Shown piece after piece: positions 44,473-52,607 of a stretch of 64,000 nt of DNA. A program made the translations under genes and the position numbers. Origin of the DNA: DYRB01 sp963802205 (lineage in GTDB: Bacteria > Pseudomonadota > Gammaproteobacteria > Chromatiales > Chromatiaceae); NCBI GenBank assembly GCA_963802205.1, contig CAWDHW010000008.1, forward strand, positions 28,931 through 92,930. Direction: 5' to 3'. Positions within the stretch are counted from its first letter, which is position 1. Every line of letters begins with the position of its first letter. The notes beneath the pieces are model-generated. The model worked only from the letters and a program-made list of their open reading frames with translations, made no database searches and had not been told where the DNA came from.

Positions 44473-45381
44473 ATGTCCCACACGTCGCTGAAGCGCTTTG
44501 CGTGGCTCTCTATTGCGGCGGCCATCGCCACCATCCTGCTCAAGGGCTGGGCCTGGTGGCTGACAGGCTCGGTCGGTCTGCTCTCGGACGCCCTGGAGTC
44601 CTTCGTCAATCTGGCGGCGGCGGTGGTGGCCCTGATGGTGTTGGCCCTGGCCGCGGAGCCCGAGGACGCCGAACACACCTTCGGGCATAACAAGGCCGAG
44701 TACTTCTCGAGCGCCTTCGAGGGGTTTCTGATCCTGGTTGCGGCCGGAGCCATCATTTATACGGCGGTGGGGCGCCTGTTGAGCCCGCAGCCTTTGGAGG
44801 CCGTGGGCCTCGGGCTCGTAGTCTCGGTGATTGCCTCGGGCATTAACCTCGCCGTGGCCCGGGTCCTGATGCGGGTCGGGCGGGAGTTTCGCTCCATCAC
44901 ACTGGAGGCGGACGCCCATCACTTGCTGACGGATGTCTGGACCTCCGTCGGGGTCATCGCCGGGGTGGGGTTGGTCTGGCTAACCGGCTGGCTCTGGCTG
45001 GACCCCGTCATCGCCATTGCGGTGGGGATCAATATCCTCTGGATGGGTTGGACCCTGCTCAAGCGCTCTGCGGACGGGCTGATGGACGTCTCCATCCCGG
45101 CCGAGGAGTTGCGGGGCATCGAGGCCATCCTCGCGAGCTACGAGGCCCGAGGCCTGGAATTCCATGCCCTGCGCACCCGTCAGGCGGGTTCACGCGCCTT
45201 TGTGATGCTGCACGTCCTGGTCCCCGGGGACTGGACGGTGCAGGTGGGTCACGACTGGTGCGAGGCGATCGAGGGCGACATCCGCCGCCGACTGACCCAC
45301 GCCCATGTGACCACCCACCTGGAGCCTCGGGAGGACCCGCTATCCCTGGCGGATCAAAATCTTGACCGGACAGTGCCTTGA
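44473..45381 (+). CDS. Cation diffusion facilitator transporter
   Basis: A 302-residue full-length CDF transporter with six transmembrane segments and a cytosolic C-terminal domain. The metal site is formed by SDALESF (Asp, Glu) in helix 2 and ADAHHLLTDVWTS in helix 5; the signature HTFGHNKAEYFSS is in the loop after helix 2. The C-terminal CDF domain (ESYEARGLEFHALRTRQAG...) is present. CDF proteins export Zn, Fe, Mn or Co/Ni; the D-xxx-E pair differs slightly from the FieF D-xxx-D, so metal choice is uncertain. GGAAG precedes the ATG. Confidence 0.9.
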   Translation: MSHTSLKRFAWLSIAAAIATILLKGWAWWLTGSVGLLSDALESFVNLAAAVVALMVLALAAEPEDAEHTFGHNKAEYFSSAFEGFLILVAAGAIIYTAVGRLLSPQPLEAVGLGLVVSVIASGINLAVARVLMRVGREFRSITLEADAHHLLTDVWTSVGVIAGVGLVWLTGWLWLDPVIAIAVGINILWMGWTLLKRSADGLMDVSIPAEELRGIEAILASYEARGLEFHALRTRQAGSRAFVMLHVLVPGDWTVQVGHDWCEAIEGDIRRRLTHAHVTTHLEPREDPLSLADQNLDRTVP

Positions 45382-45489
45382 GGCTGGGGGACAGACCAGA
45401 CCGACGGGTCAGGGCGGCGTCTGCTGTATGGGATTGGGACAGGCTTAAACAGAATGCGGACTGGTTGTTTCAGGTGATTGAAATTCCGG

Positions 45490-46251
45490 TCAATCCTGTC
45501 TGATTACATCCGGTCGCCACGGTGGCTGGGTGCGTACTGAGTGGGGGGACGGGGGAGGCGCCTGGGTCTCGCCCCTCTCCGGGCAGCGCTCGTCAGGGCC
45601 GAGGAGGATGGGTCGGGTGAGGACCTGGCCATCCAGTACCGGGCGTCCCTGATCGTCCAGGTGCAGGCGACCGGCGGCGAACCAGCCGACCGCGCAGGGG
45701 TAGATGCGGTGCTCCCGGGTCAGGACCCGGGCTGCCAGGCGGTCGGGGTCGTCGTCCGTCAGGACAGGAACCTCGGCCTGGAGGACCACGGGTCCGCCGT
45801 CCAGCTCTGGGGTCACGAAGTGGACGCTGGCCCCGTGGACAGACTCCCCTGCCTCCAGGGCCCGGGCATGGGTATGCAGTCCACGGAATTTCGGCAGCAG
45901 GGAGGGGTGGATGTTGAGCAGCCGGCCCCGGTAGTGGTTGACGAACCGCGGGGTCAGGATGCGCATGAAGCCTGCCAATACCACGAGCCCCGGGGCGAAG
46001 CTGTCGATCAGCTCGGCCAGGGCCGCGTCATAGGTCGCCCGGTTAGGGTAGCCATGGTGGTCGAGGACTCGCGCCGGGATCCCTGCCGTCTCGGCACGCT
46101 TGAGCCCGAAGGCGTCGGGGGCGTTGCTGATGACGGCGCAGATGTCGAAGCCGTCACCCCGGGCGTCGATGAGTGCCTGGAGATTGCTGCCGCCACCGGA
46201 GATCAGGACCACCACCGCCAGGGGAGATGCTCCGACCGGGCCCGTCGCCAT
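45490..46251 (-). CDS. purN: Phosphoribosylglycinamide formyltransferase
   Basis: Transfers a formyl group from 10-formyl-THF to GAR in purine synthesis. Motifs: GGGSNLQALI at the nucleotide site, RVLDHHGY and the catalytic LLNIHPSLLP, then LDGGPVV. The protein is 253 residues, longer than the usual ~210, with a basic/proline C-terminal tail of about 35 residues. It starts (ATG 46251) with the T of the purM TGA stop (one-base overlap), an operon arrangement shared with many Gammaproteobacteria. Confidence 0.94.
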   Translation of the reverse strand: MATGPVGASPLAVVVLISGGGSNLQALIDARGDGFDICAVISNAPDAFGLKRAETAGIPARVLDHHGYPNRATYDAALAELIDSFAPGLVVLAGFMRILTPRFVNHYRGRLLNIHPSLLPKFRGLHTHARALEAGESVHGASVHFVTPELDGGPVVLQAEVPVLTDDDPDRLAARVLTREHRIYPCAVGWFAAGRLHLDDQGRPVLDGQVLTRPILLGPDERCPERGETQAPPPSPHSVRTQPPWRPDVIRQD

Positions 46252-47330
46252 CACTTCGCGCTGTCTCCGGCCAACTCCACACGGGGCTTGGCCCCGGGTT
46301 GTGCGGAGGCGATGTGGCCGAGGCGCCAGGCGCGCTCCCCGGCCGCATCCAGAGCCGCGCAGGCCGCGTCGGCGGTACCTTCGGGGAGACACAGGACCAG
46401 GCCGATGCCGCAGTTGAAGGTACGCAACATTTCGGAGTCGGCGATACCGCCCTGTGTCTGGAGCCAGTCGAAGATGGCCGGGCGCTGCCAGGATGCCAGG
46501 TCCACCACCGCCTTGACGCCGTTGGGCAGGACCCGCGGGAGATTCTCCACCAGGCCGCCGCCGGTGATGTGGGCCATGGCGTGGACCCGGAACTGCTGCA
46601 TCAGGGCCAGCACGGGTTTGACATAGATCCGGGTGGGGGCCATCAGAAGGTCGGCTAACGTGGACCCGCCCAGCCGCTGGTCAGGGTCCGCCCCGCTGAC
46701 CTCCAAGACCTTACGGATCAGGGAATAGCCATTGGAGTGGGGCCCGGAGGACGCGAGCGCGATGAGGGTGTCGCCGACCTGGACACGGTCCGGGGTGATA
46801 AGGTCGTCCTTCTCCGCGATGCCGACACAGAAGCCCGCCAGGTCATAGTCGCCGGCGGAGTACATGCCGGGCATTTCGGCGGTCTCGCCCCCGGTCAGGG
46901 CACAACCGGCGCGCTTGCAGCCCTCGGCGATGCCGGCGATGACAGCCGTGGCCACCTCCAGGTCCAACCGCCCGCTGGCGTAGTAGTCGAGGAAGAACAG
47001 GGGCTCGGCCCCGGCCACCAGGATGTCGTTGGCGCACATGGCCACCAGGTCGATGCCAACACCGTCGTGGCGATTCAGCTCAATGGCCAGCTTGAGCTTG
47101 GTGCCGACCCCATCGGTCCCGGAGACCAGCACCGGCTGGCGGTACCTGTCCCAGGGCAGCTCGAAGAGGGCGCCGAAGCCCCCGAGGCCTGTGACCACGC
47201 CGGGTCTGGAGGTGGCGGCGGCCAGGGGCTTGATGCGCTCCACCAAGGCGTCGCCGGCGTCGATATTGACCCCCGCGTCGCGGTAGCTCAAGGACGGCGT
47301 GCCGCGTTTCTCGGGTTGCTGGGCCATCAT
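46251..47330 (-). CDS. purM: Phosphoribosylformylglycinamidine cyclo-ligase
   Basis: ATP-dependent ring closure making AIR from FGAM. The 359-residue protein starts LSYRDAGVNIDAGDALVERI and has the GTDGVGTKLKLA loop, CANDILVAGAEPLFFLDY, GGETAEMPG and ASSGPHSNGYSL, the standard PurM blocks. Adjacent ATG codons at 47330/47327 are both possible starts; the first gives MMAQQPEKRG. It is cotranscribed with purN and divergent from the phosphatidyltransferase gene. Confidence 0.95.
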   Translation of the reverse strand: MMAQQPEKRGTPSLSYRDAGVNIDAGDALVERIKPLAAATSRPGVVTGLGGFGALFELPWDRYRQPVLVSGTDGVGTKLKLAIELNRHDGVGIDLVAMCANDILVAGAEPLFFLDYYASGRLDLEVATAVIAGIAEGCKRAGCALTGGETAEMPGMYSAGDYDLAGFCVGIAEKDDLITPDRVQVGDTLIALASSGPHSNGYSLIRKVLEVSGADPDQRLGGSTLADLLMAPTRIYVKPVLALMQQFRVHAMAHITGGGLVENLPRVLPNGVKAVVDLASWQRPAIFDWLQTQGGIADSEMLRTFNCGIGLVLCLPEGTADAACAALDAAGERAWRLGHIASAQPGAKPRVELAGDSAK

Positions 47331-47501
47331 CGCACTCCAGGGTGGGTGGCAGGGGGCGGCATTCTAGCAGCCGGCGGAAAGGGGGCGGAAGCGGACTTGG
47401 ACAGGGATTGCCCGGGCTGGCTAGAATCAGCCGCCAAGTTCCGGCGCCGCTCCCAGCAGTCTGGCCGCCGGCGACGCCATCGCCAAGGAGGTCCCTTCAC
47501 G

Positions 47502-48059
47502 GTGCGGTTGCGCGACATTCCCAACATCATCAGCCTGGCGCGACTGCTGGCGGTGATCCCGGTGGTCTTCCTGCTGCTGGAGCACGCCTTCGGCTGGGCG
47601 CTGGTCCTCTTTGCCCTGGCGGGGATCTCCGACGCCCTGGACGGCTTCCTCGCCAAGCGCTACGGCTGGCGTTCACGCCTGGGGGGCATCCTCGACCCCT
47701 TGGCGGACAAGGTCTTGCTGGTGGCCTGTTTCCTGGTGCTGGGCACCCTCGCGCTGATCCCGATCTGGCTGGTGGTGGCGGCGGTCTTCCGCGACCTGCT
47801 CATCACCGGCGGGGCCCTGCTCTACAACTACCGGATCGAGGAACTGGAGGCGGCACCGATCCCCGCCAGCAAGATCAACACCGTCCTGCAGATCCTGCTG
47901 GTGGTGCTGGTGATGATGGATGCCGGGCCCCTGCCGCTGCCGGATTGGGTGATCGCCACCCTGGTCTGGGCCTGCCTGGGGAGCGTGCTGGTGAGCGGGG
48001 CCCAGTATGTGTGGATCTGGGGGCGCAAGGCCCGCCAGAAGGGCTTCATGGATGACTGA
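47502..48059 (+). CDS. CDP-alcohol phosphatidyltransferase family protein
   Basis: A 185-residue inner-membrane enzyme. The family signature D(x)2DG(x)2AR(x)8-9G(x)3D(x)3D is seen as SDALDGFLAKRYGWRSRLGG and then ILDPLADK. It makes phosphatidylglycerophosphate or another phospholipid from CDP-diacylglycerol. The start is GTG at 47502 with AAGGAGG at 47485-47491. Its end overlaps the convergent spermidine-synthase-like gene by 14 bases. Whether it is the main PgsA or a side member is unclear. Confidence 0.85.
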   Translation: MRLRDIPNIISLARLLAVIPVVFLLLEHAFGWALVLFALAGISDALDGFLAKRYGWRSRLGGILDPLADKVLLVACFLVLGTLALIPIWLVVAAVFRDLLITGGALLYNYRIEELEAAPIPASKINTVLQILLVVLVMMDAGPLPLPDWVIATLVWACLGSVLVSGAQYVWIWGRKARQKGFMDD

Positions 48060-48882
48060 AGTCCCGGCGCCTGCCCTGCAGGGTCTCGGCGTTCTGGCGC
48101 CAGAGGTTGCGGGCCAGGGGTTGCAGCGGAATCCCCAGGCGCAGACCCAGGGCCTGGGCGCGCTCGTACAGGGCCCTCGGTTCGAGTCTGGGTAGGGCCT
48201 CGGGGAAGGCGTAGGCGATGCTGTTGCCCCCGGCGACGTGCAGATGCAGCAGTCCCCCGGGAAAGGCCGAGGCGAGCGCGGCCTGGGCACGGCGGTTGTC
48301 GGCGAAGGCGCCGCTCCAGTGGTTGCTGACCAGCAGCCCGCCCCGGCGCAGGCGCTGACCACAGGCGCGCAGGAAGAAGCCATTACCCTGGTCCGGGTGC
48401 ATGCCGTCGGCGCCGTAGAGGTCCACCAGGATCAGGTCGTAGCGCCGCGCTGTGCTCTGTACATGGGCCAGGGCGTCCCCCACGAAAATCTCCAGGCGTG
48501 CCGTCCGGGGCAGGGCCAGATGCTCCATGGCTACCTCCACCACCAGGGCGCGCGCCTCGCACGCATCCACAGCGAGTACCGGGTCCACGGCGAGCAGGGC
48601 CTGGATCAGGCTGCCGCCGCCCAGGCCGAGGACCAGGACCCGGGTGGGCCTCGCTGCCAGGAGGAGCCCCAGCAGCATGGCGCGGGTATAGATGTGGACC
48701 AGGCGCTCCGGGTGGTCGAGGTCGATCCGACTTTGCTCCACCGCATTGCCGAAGGTGAGGGTGCGCAGCGAACCCAGGGCATAGACCTGGATCTCGCCCT
48801 CGGCATCGCGCAGGCGGGCCAGCAACTCGCCCAGGTCTTCCGGCTCGCCGCCGGGGTCAGCGTGGGCCAAGGCGGCCTGCAC
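48046..48882 (-). CDS. Spermidine-synthase-like / Rossmann methyltransferase-fold protein
   Basis: A 278-residue protein with the polyamine-synthase fold: VLVLGLGGGSLIQALL (dcSAM/SAM-binding glycine motif), VDACEARALVVEVAM, LEIFVGDALAHV and DLILVDLYGADG. It lacks the full N-terminal beta-barrel of true SpeE, so a spermidine-synthase-like role of unknown substrate is more cautious. The GTG start at 48882 lies within the hda 3' end, overlapping it by 26 bases. It is not linked to speD. Confidence 0.8.
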   Translation of the reverse strand: MQAALAHADPGGEPEDLGELLARLRDAEGEIQVYALGSLRTLTFGNAVEQSRIDLDHPERLVHIYTRAMLLGLLLAARPTRVLVLGLGGGSLIQALLAVDPVLAVDACEARALVVEVAMEHLALPRTARLEIFVGDALAHVQSTARRYDLILVDLYGADGMHPDQGNGFFLRACGQRLRRGGLLVSNHWSGAFADNRRAQAALASAFPGGLLHLHVAGGNSIAYAFPEALPRLEPRALYERAQALGLRLGIPLQPLARNLWRQNAETLQGRRRDFSHP

Positions 48883-49574
48883 CGGACAGGTCTTCGATCA
48901 CCTGGCGGGCCAGGGGGATGCTCGGGGCGCGGCGGGCGGCCAGGCTTGCTCGGTCCAGGGCGGCGAGGAAGGCCAGCAGGCTGCCGGGGTCCCGGGACAG
49001 GCGGCGCATCAGATACGCCCACCAGGTCGGGCCCCAGACGCAGGCCACGGCGCGCGGCGGCGTTGTACAGGAGGTGTTCGCAGTCTGCCTCCCCCAAGGG
49101 TTGAAGCCGATAGCAGGGGCCCCACCCCAGGCGGGAGCGCAGGTCCGGCAGGTTGAAGGGCAGGGCGACGGCGGGTTGGGCGGCGCTCGCCAGGAGCCCG
49201 CCCCCGGAGTCGCGCAGCCGGTTGTAGAGGGTGAACATGGCCCGCTCCCAGGCCGCATCGCCGGCGACGGCGTCGCAATCGTCGAGGGCGATGCGTCCGA
49301 CGCCCTCCAGCCCCATCAGGACCTGTGGGGTCAGGCCGGGGAGGCGCAGGGGCAGAAACTGGGCCTGACTCCCCCGTGCCAGGGCCTCCTGACAGGCCGC
49401 CTGGAGCAAGTGGGTCTTGCCGGTCCCGGGATAGCCGCAGACCAGTACAAAGGGCTCGCCCTCCCCCTTGGCCCAGGCGGTGCAGGCGGCCAGGGCCTCG
49501 GCGTTGGGCCCGGGGATGAAGCTGCCCAGGTTGGCCTCGGGGGCCAGTTGGATTGGAAGGGGGAGTTGTTCCAC
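48857..49574 (-). CDS. hda: DnaA-homologue Hda, with a +1 frameshift
   Basis: Regulatory inactivator of DnaA, bound to the DNA clamp. N-terminal EQLPLPIQL is the clamp-binding motif; Walker A is GYPGTGKTH, Walker B is IALDDCDAVAG; DnaA domain IV is absent as usual. The frame (from GTG 49574) holds to LRLGPDLV, then shifts: the neighbouring frame continues with AYLMRRLSRDPGSLLAFLAA, ending at 48857. Removing one G from the GGG run at 49018-49020 (plus strand CCC) restores about 238 residues. Since hda is nearly essential in many bacteria, a base-call error is as likely as a real mutation. Confidence 0.85.
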
Positions 49575-49731
49575 GGCGCGTTTGGGGGTCCTGGCGATTG
49601 GCCGAGTGTGCCGGGTCGTACCAACCAACGGGGTCGCGACGGCTTGAGGCGGATGGGGCCGGATTGATGCCGTGCTGTTTCGTACAGGTGGAAGGCTGTT
49701 CTACCCTGGCCTAAGACTCCGTCACCACTGG

Positions 49732-50337
49732 TCAGCCACGCTGGCCCCTGGCCAGGGCATCCGCCGTGCGGGCCAGGCGCCGACCCAGGGACTGGCACAG
49801 ACGCCGCTCGGCATCGCTCAGGGGCAGGTCGCTGGCGGGCCCGGCGAGGTGGGAGGGGCCGTAGGGTGTGCCGCCGGTGCTGGTATGGAGCAGGTCCGTC
49901 TCGCTGTAGGGCAGGCCGAGCAACAGCATGCCGTGATGGAGCAGGGGCAGCATCATGGAGAGCAGGGTCGTCTCCTGGCCGCCGTGGAGGCTCGATGTGG
50001 AGGTGAAGACCCCGGCGGGCTTGCCGGCCAGGCCCCCACCCAGCCACAGGGGGCTGGTGGTCTCCAGAAAATACTTCAGCGGCGCGGCCATATTGCCGAA
50101 GCGGGTAGGGCTCCCCAGGGCCAGCCCCGCACAGTGGCGTAGGTCTTCTAAGTCCACATAGGGGGCCCCGCTGGCGGGGATGCTGTCGGCAGTAGTCTCG
50201 CAGACCGTGGAGACCGGCGGAACCGTGCGCAGGCGCGCCTCCATACCGGGGACTTCCTCGACGCCACGGGCAACCAGACGGGCCATGTCGGCGGTGGCGC
50301 CGTGGCGGCTGTAGTACAGGACCAGGATGTAGGCCAT
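49732..50337 (-). CDS. wrbA: NAD(P)H:quinone oxidoreductase, WrbA type
   Basis: A 201-residue flavodoxin-like quinone reductase that binds FMN. LVLYYSRHGATADMARLVA gives the FMN phosphate loop, GSPTRFGNMAAPLK and STSSLHGGQETTLLSM are the WrbA signatures. Reduces quinones by two electrons and is linked to oxidative stress. It follows arsC by three bases on the same strand, so both are in one operon. Confidence 0.93.
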   Translation of the reverse strand: MAYILVLYYSRHGATADMARLVARGVEEVPGMEARLRTVPPVSTVCETTADSIPASGAPYVDLEDLRHCAGLALGSPTRFGNMAAPLKYFLETTSPLWLGGGLAGKPAGVFTSTSSLHGGQETTLLSMMLPLLHHGMLLLGLPYSETDLLHTSTGGTPYGPSHLAGPASDLPLSDAERRLCQSLGRRLARTADALARGQRG

Positions 50338-50340
50338 GGC

Positions 50341-50688
50341 CTAGAGGATCTCCAGTACGGCCTCGGGCGGGCGGCCCAGGGCGGCGCGGCCGTCCTTGAC
50401 CACGATGGGACGTTCGATGAGGCGGGGATGGGCCACCATGGCGTCGATCAGGGCGGCCCGGGACAGGCTCGGGTCGTCCAGGCCCAACTGGGCGTACTCG
50501 GGCTCCTTGCGGCGCATCAGGTCGTGGGGCTCCAGGCCGAGGCGCCGGAGCAGATCGTCCAGGACGGCCGCGGTGGGCGGGTCCTTGAGGTACTCGACGA
50601 TGCCGGGCTCCACCCCGCGCTGGCGCAGCAGATCCAGGGTCGCGCGGGACTTGCTGCAGCGCGGGTTGTGGTAGATGGTCACGGTCAT
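50341..50688 (-). CDS. arsC: Arsenate reductase ArsC (glutaredoxin-coupled type)
   Basis: A 115-residue ArsC/Spx-superfamily reductase. HNPRCSKSR puts the catalytic Cys at residue 11, and the RP motif of the family (LIERPIVVKDGRAALGRPPE) lies near residue 92. It reduces arsenate with glutathione and glutaredoxin. No arsB or acr3 is next to it, so it may act generally. It is first in the arsC-wrbA operon and is divergent from the periplasmic thioredoxin gene. Confidence 0.92.
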   Translation of the reverse strand: MTVTIYHNPRCSKSRATLDLLRQRGVEPGIVEYLKDPPTAAVLDDLLRRLGLEPHDLMRRKEPEYAQLGLDDPSLSRAALIDAMVAHPRLIERPIVVKDGRAALGRPPEAVLEIL

Positions 50689-50823
50689 GGGCTTATCCCC
50701 AAGGTGGTGGCGACGGGGCCGATGCGGTCCCGGCGTTGAATCGGCGGCATTATCACCGCAAAATCGGCCCAGTCCGAGCCCCCCACCCCGACCTGGGGCA
50801 CACTGTGTGGAGATTTCAGCACC

Positions 50824-51375
50824 ATGATCCTGACCAGCCTGCCATTTCAGCGTCTTCTGGCCCTTCCGGTCCTGTTGTTCCTCGGCGGCTTGGCCTGGGG
50901 CGAGGTGCGTGACCCGGGCACGCACTTTTTCGATTCCACTTTCGGAGACTTCAAGGAGGAACTGGCGCGTGCCAAGGAGGAGGGCAAAAAGGGCGTGCTG
51001 CTCATGTTCGAGATGGATGAGTGCCCCTTCTGCCAGCGGATGAAGGCCAATGTTCTCAACCAGTCCGAGATCCAGGACTACTACAAGGCCAATTTTCTGG
51101 TTTTCCCGTTGGACATCGAGGGGGACATCGACATCACCGATTTCTCCGGCAAGGCGACGACCCAGAAGGCCATGGCCCTGGAGGAGTACCGGGTGCGTGC
51201 TACCCCGGTGTTCGCCTTCTTCGACCTCGACGGCAAGCTGGTCACCCGCTACACCGGGGCGACCAAGGACGTGGAGGAGTTTCGGCTCCTCGGCCAGTAT
51301 GTGGTCGATGGGGCCTACGCCAGCACCAACTTTCCGACCTACAGGCGCGAACACCAGAAGGCCCAGAAACCCTAG
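50824..51375 (+). CDS. Periplasmic thioredoxin-like protein (SoxW-type)
   Basis: A 183-residue secreted protein. A signal peptide (PFQRLLALPVLLFLGGLAWG) precedes a thioredoxin fold with CPFC (Cys65 and Cys68 approx.) in ECPFCQRMKANVLN and a cis-Pro loop VRATPVFAFFD. It resembles SoxW and similar thiol:disulfide proteins in sulfur-oxidising bacteria. In this context it could act in sulfur oxidation or cytochrome maturation. No other sox genes are in the window. Confidence 0.78.
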   Translation: MILTSLPFQRLLALPVLLFLGGLAWGEVRDPGTHFFDSTFGDFKEELARAKEEGKKGVLLMFEMDECPFCQRMKANVLNQSEIQDYYKANFLVFPLDIEGDIDITDFSGKATTQKAMALEEYRVRATPVFAFFDLDGKLVTRYTGATKDVEEFRLLGQYVVDGAYASTNFPTYRREHQKAQKP

Positions 51376-51445
51376 CGCCTGATCACCGCAGGCGGCGAAC
51401 CGGACGGGGGCCACCGGATACCCCACCACAGGAGATCGACAAGCG

Positions 51446-51736
51446 ATGACCGAACAGGGCTCCAGCAACCAGGCGTGCGCGCGCTGCCTGGTGGGCGGTC
51501 GGGTGCAGGGTGTCTTCTATCGCGCCTCGGCGCGGGAGCAGGCCCAACGCCTTGGCCTCACCGGGTATGTGCGTAACCTGCCCGACGGAAGGGTCGAGGT
51601 GCTGGCCTGCGGGTCGGTGGAGGCCCTGGCCCGGCTGCGCGACTGGCTGCGCACAGGCCCGCCCCAGGCCGATGTCACGGGGGTAGCCTGTGAGCCGCTG
51701 CCCTATCAGGCCTACGCCGGTTTCCAGATGGAATAA
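51446..51736 (+). CDS. acyP: Acylphosphatase
   Basis: Hydrolyses carboxyl-phosphate bonds of acyl phosphates. The 96-residue product carries the family signature VGGRVQGVFYRASAREQAQRLG with the catalytic Arg, then LTGYVRNLPDGRVEVLACG with the catalytic Asn. It fits full length for the family. AGGAGA precedes the ATG at 51446. It is followed directly by sfsA in the same reading frame, separated only by its TAA stop. Confidence 0.95.
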   Translation: MTEQGSSNQACARCLVGGRVQGVFYRASAREQAQRLGLTGYVRNLPDGRVEVLACGSVEALARLRDWLRTGPPQADVTGVACEPLPYQAYAGFQME

Positions 51737-51739
51737 GCC

Positions 51740-52456
51740 CTGGACCTGCCGGAACTCTTCGCCGGGCGGATCCTGCGCCGCTACAAGCGCTTTCTCGCCG
51801 ATTGCGAGCTGGCGGACGGGCGGGCGGTCACCGCCCACGTCCCCAACACCGGGACCATGGCGACCTGCTGGGCACCCGGTGCCCCGGTGCAGTTGAGCCA
51901 TAGCCCCGACCCGCGCCGCAAGCTACCCTGGACCCTGGAGCGGGTGGACATGGGTTCCGGCTGGGTCGGGGTCCACACGGGTCGGCCCAATGCCGTAATG
52001 GCGGAGGGGATCGCTGCCGGGCTGATCCCGGCACTTGCGGGTTACCGCGTCCTGCGCCGGGAGGTCCCCTACCGTCCGGTGGGCCTGGAGCCCGGTCGCC
52101 TGGACCTGGGGCTCTGGGATGGCCCTCGTCCGGATGCCTTGGTGGAGGTCAAGAACTGCACGCTGCTCGAAGGCGACTGCCTGCGCTTCCCGGACGCGGT
52201 GAGCCTGCGCGGGCGCAAGCACCTGGATCTGCTGGCCGCCGCCGTGGCCGAGGGGCGTCGCGGGGTCATGCTCTTTGCCCTCAATCGCCCGGAGGGGCGG
52301 CGTTTTGCGCCGGCCTGGGCCATCGATCCCGGCTATGGGAAGCGCCTGCTTGAAGTCTCTGCCGCGGGGGTGGAGGTCCTGGCAGTACGGCTGCGCCACG
52401 GACCGGGCCGGATCGACCTGGGGGAGGAGGTTGCCGTGGACCTGACCCAGCCCTGA
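51740..52456 (+). CDS. sfsA: SfsA-family sugar fermentation stimulation protein, non-canonical start
   Basis: SfsA is a DNA/RNA-binding protein of uncertain role. The 238-residue frame has PELFAGRILRRYKRFLADCEL, HVPNTGTMA, GWVGVHTGRPN, DALVEVKNCTLLEGDCLRFPDAVSLRGRKHL (in part) and ends VAVDLTQP; all family blocks are present. There is no ATG, GTG or TTG between the upstream TAA (51734) and an internal ATG at 51857, which lies inside conserved sequence. The real start must be a CTG (51740 or 51746), probably coupled to acyP translation. Confidence 0.85.
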   Translation: MDLPELFAGRILRRYKRFLADCELADGRAVTAHVPNTGTMATCWAPGAPVQLSHSPDPRRKLPWTLERVDMGSGWVGVHTGRPNAVMAEGIAAGLIPALAGYRVLRREVPYRPVGLEPGRLDLGLWDGPRPDALVEVKNCTLLEGDCLRFPDAVSLRGRKHLDLLAAAVAEGRRGVMLFALNRPEGRRFAPAWAIDPGYGKRLLEVSAAGVEVLAVRLRHGPGRIDLGEEVAVDLTQP

Positions 52457-52607
52457 CCTGAACTGAGCCGGCCTGTGGTACCGGTGCTTTGCGGCTATAG
52501 TTCCCACCAGGACGCTGTGCACGCGAGTATTACCCCCAAGCAAGAAGGTTGCGAATCGAAGGACAAGGCCCGCCCGGTCACCCAGGAAACAAGAGGTCCA
52601 AGCCCCG

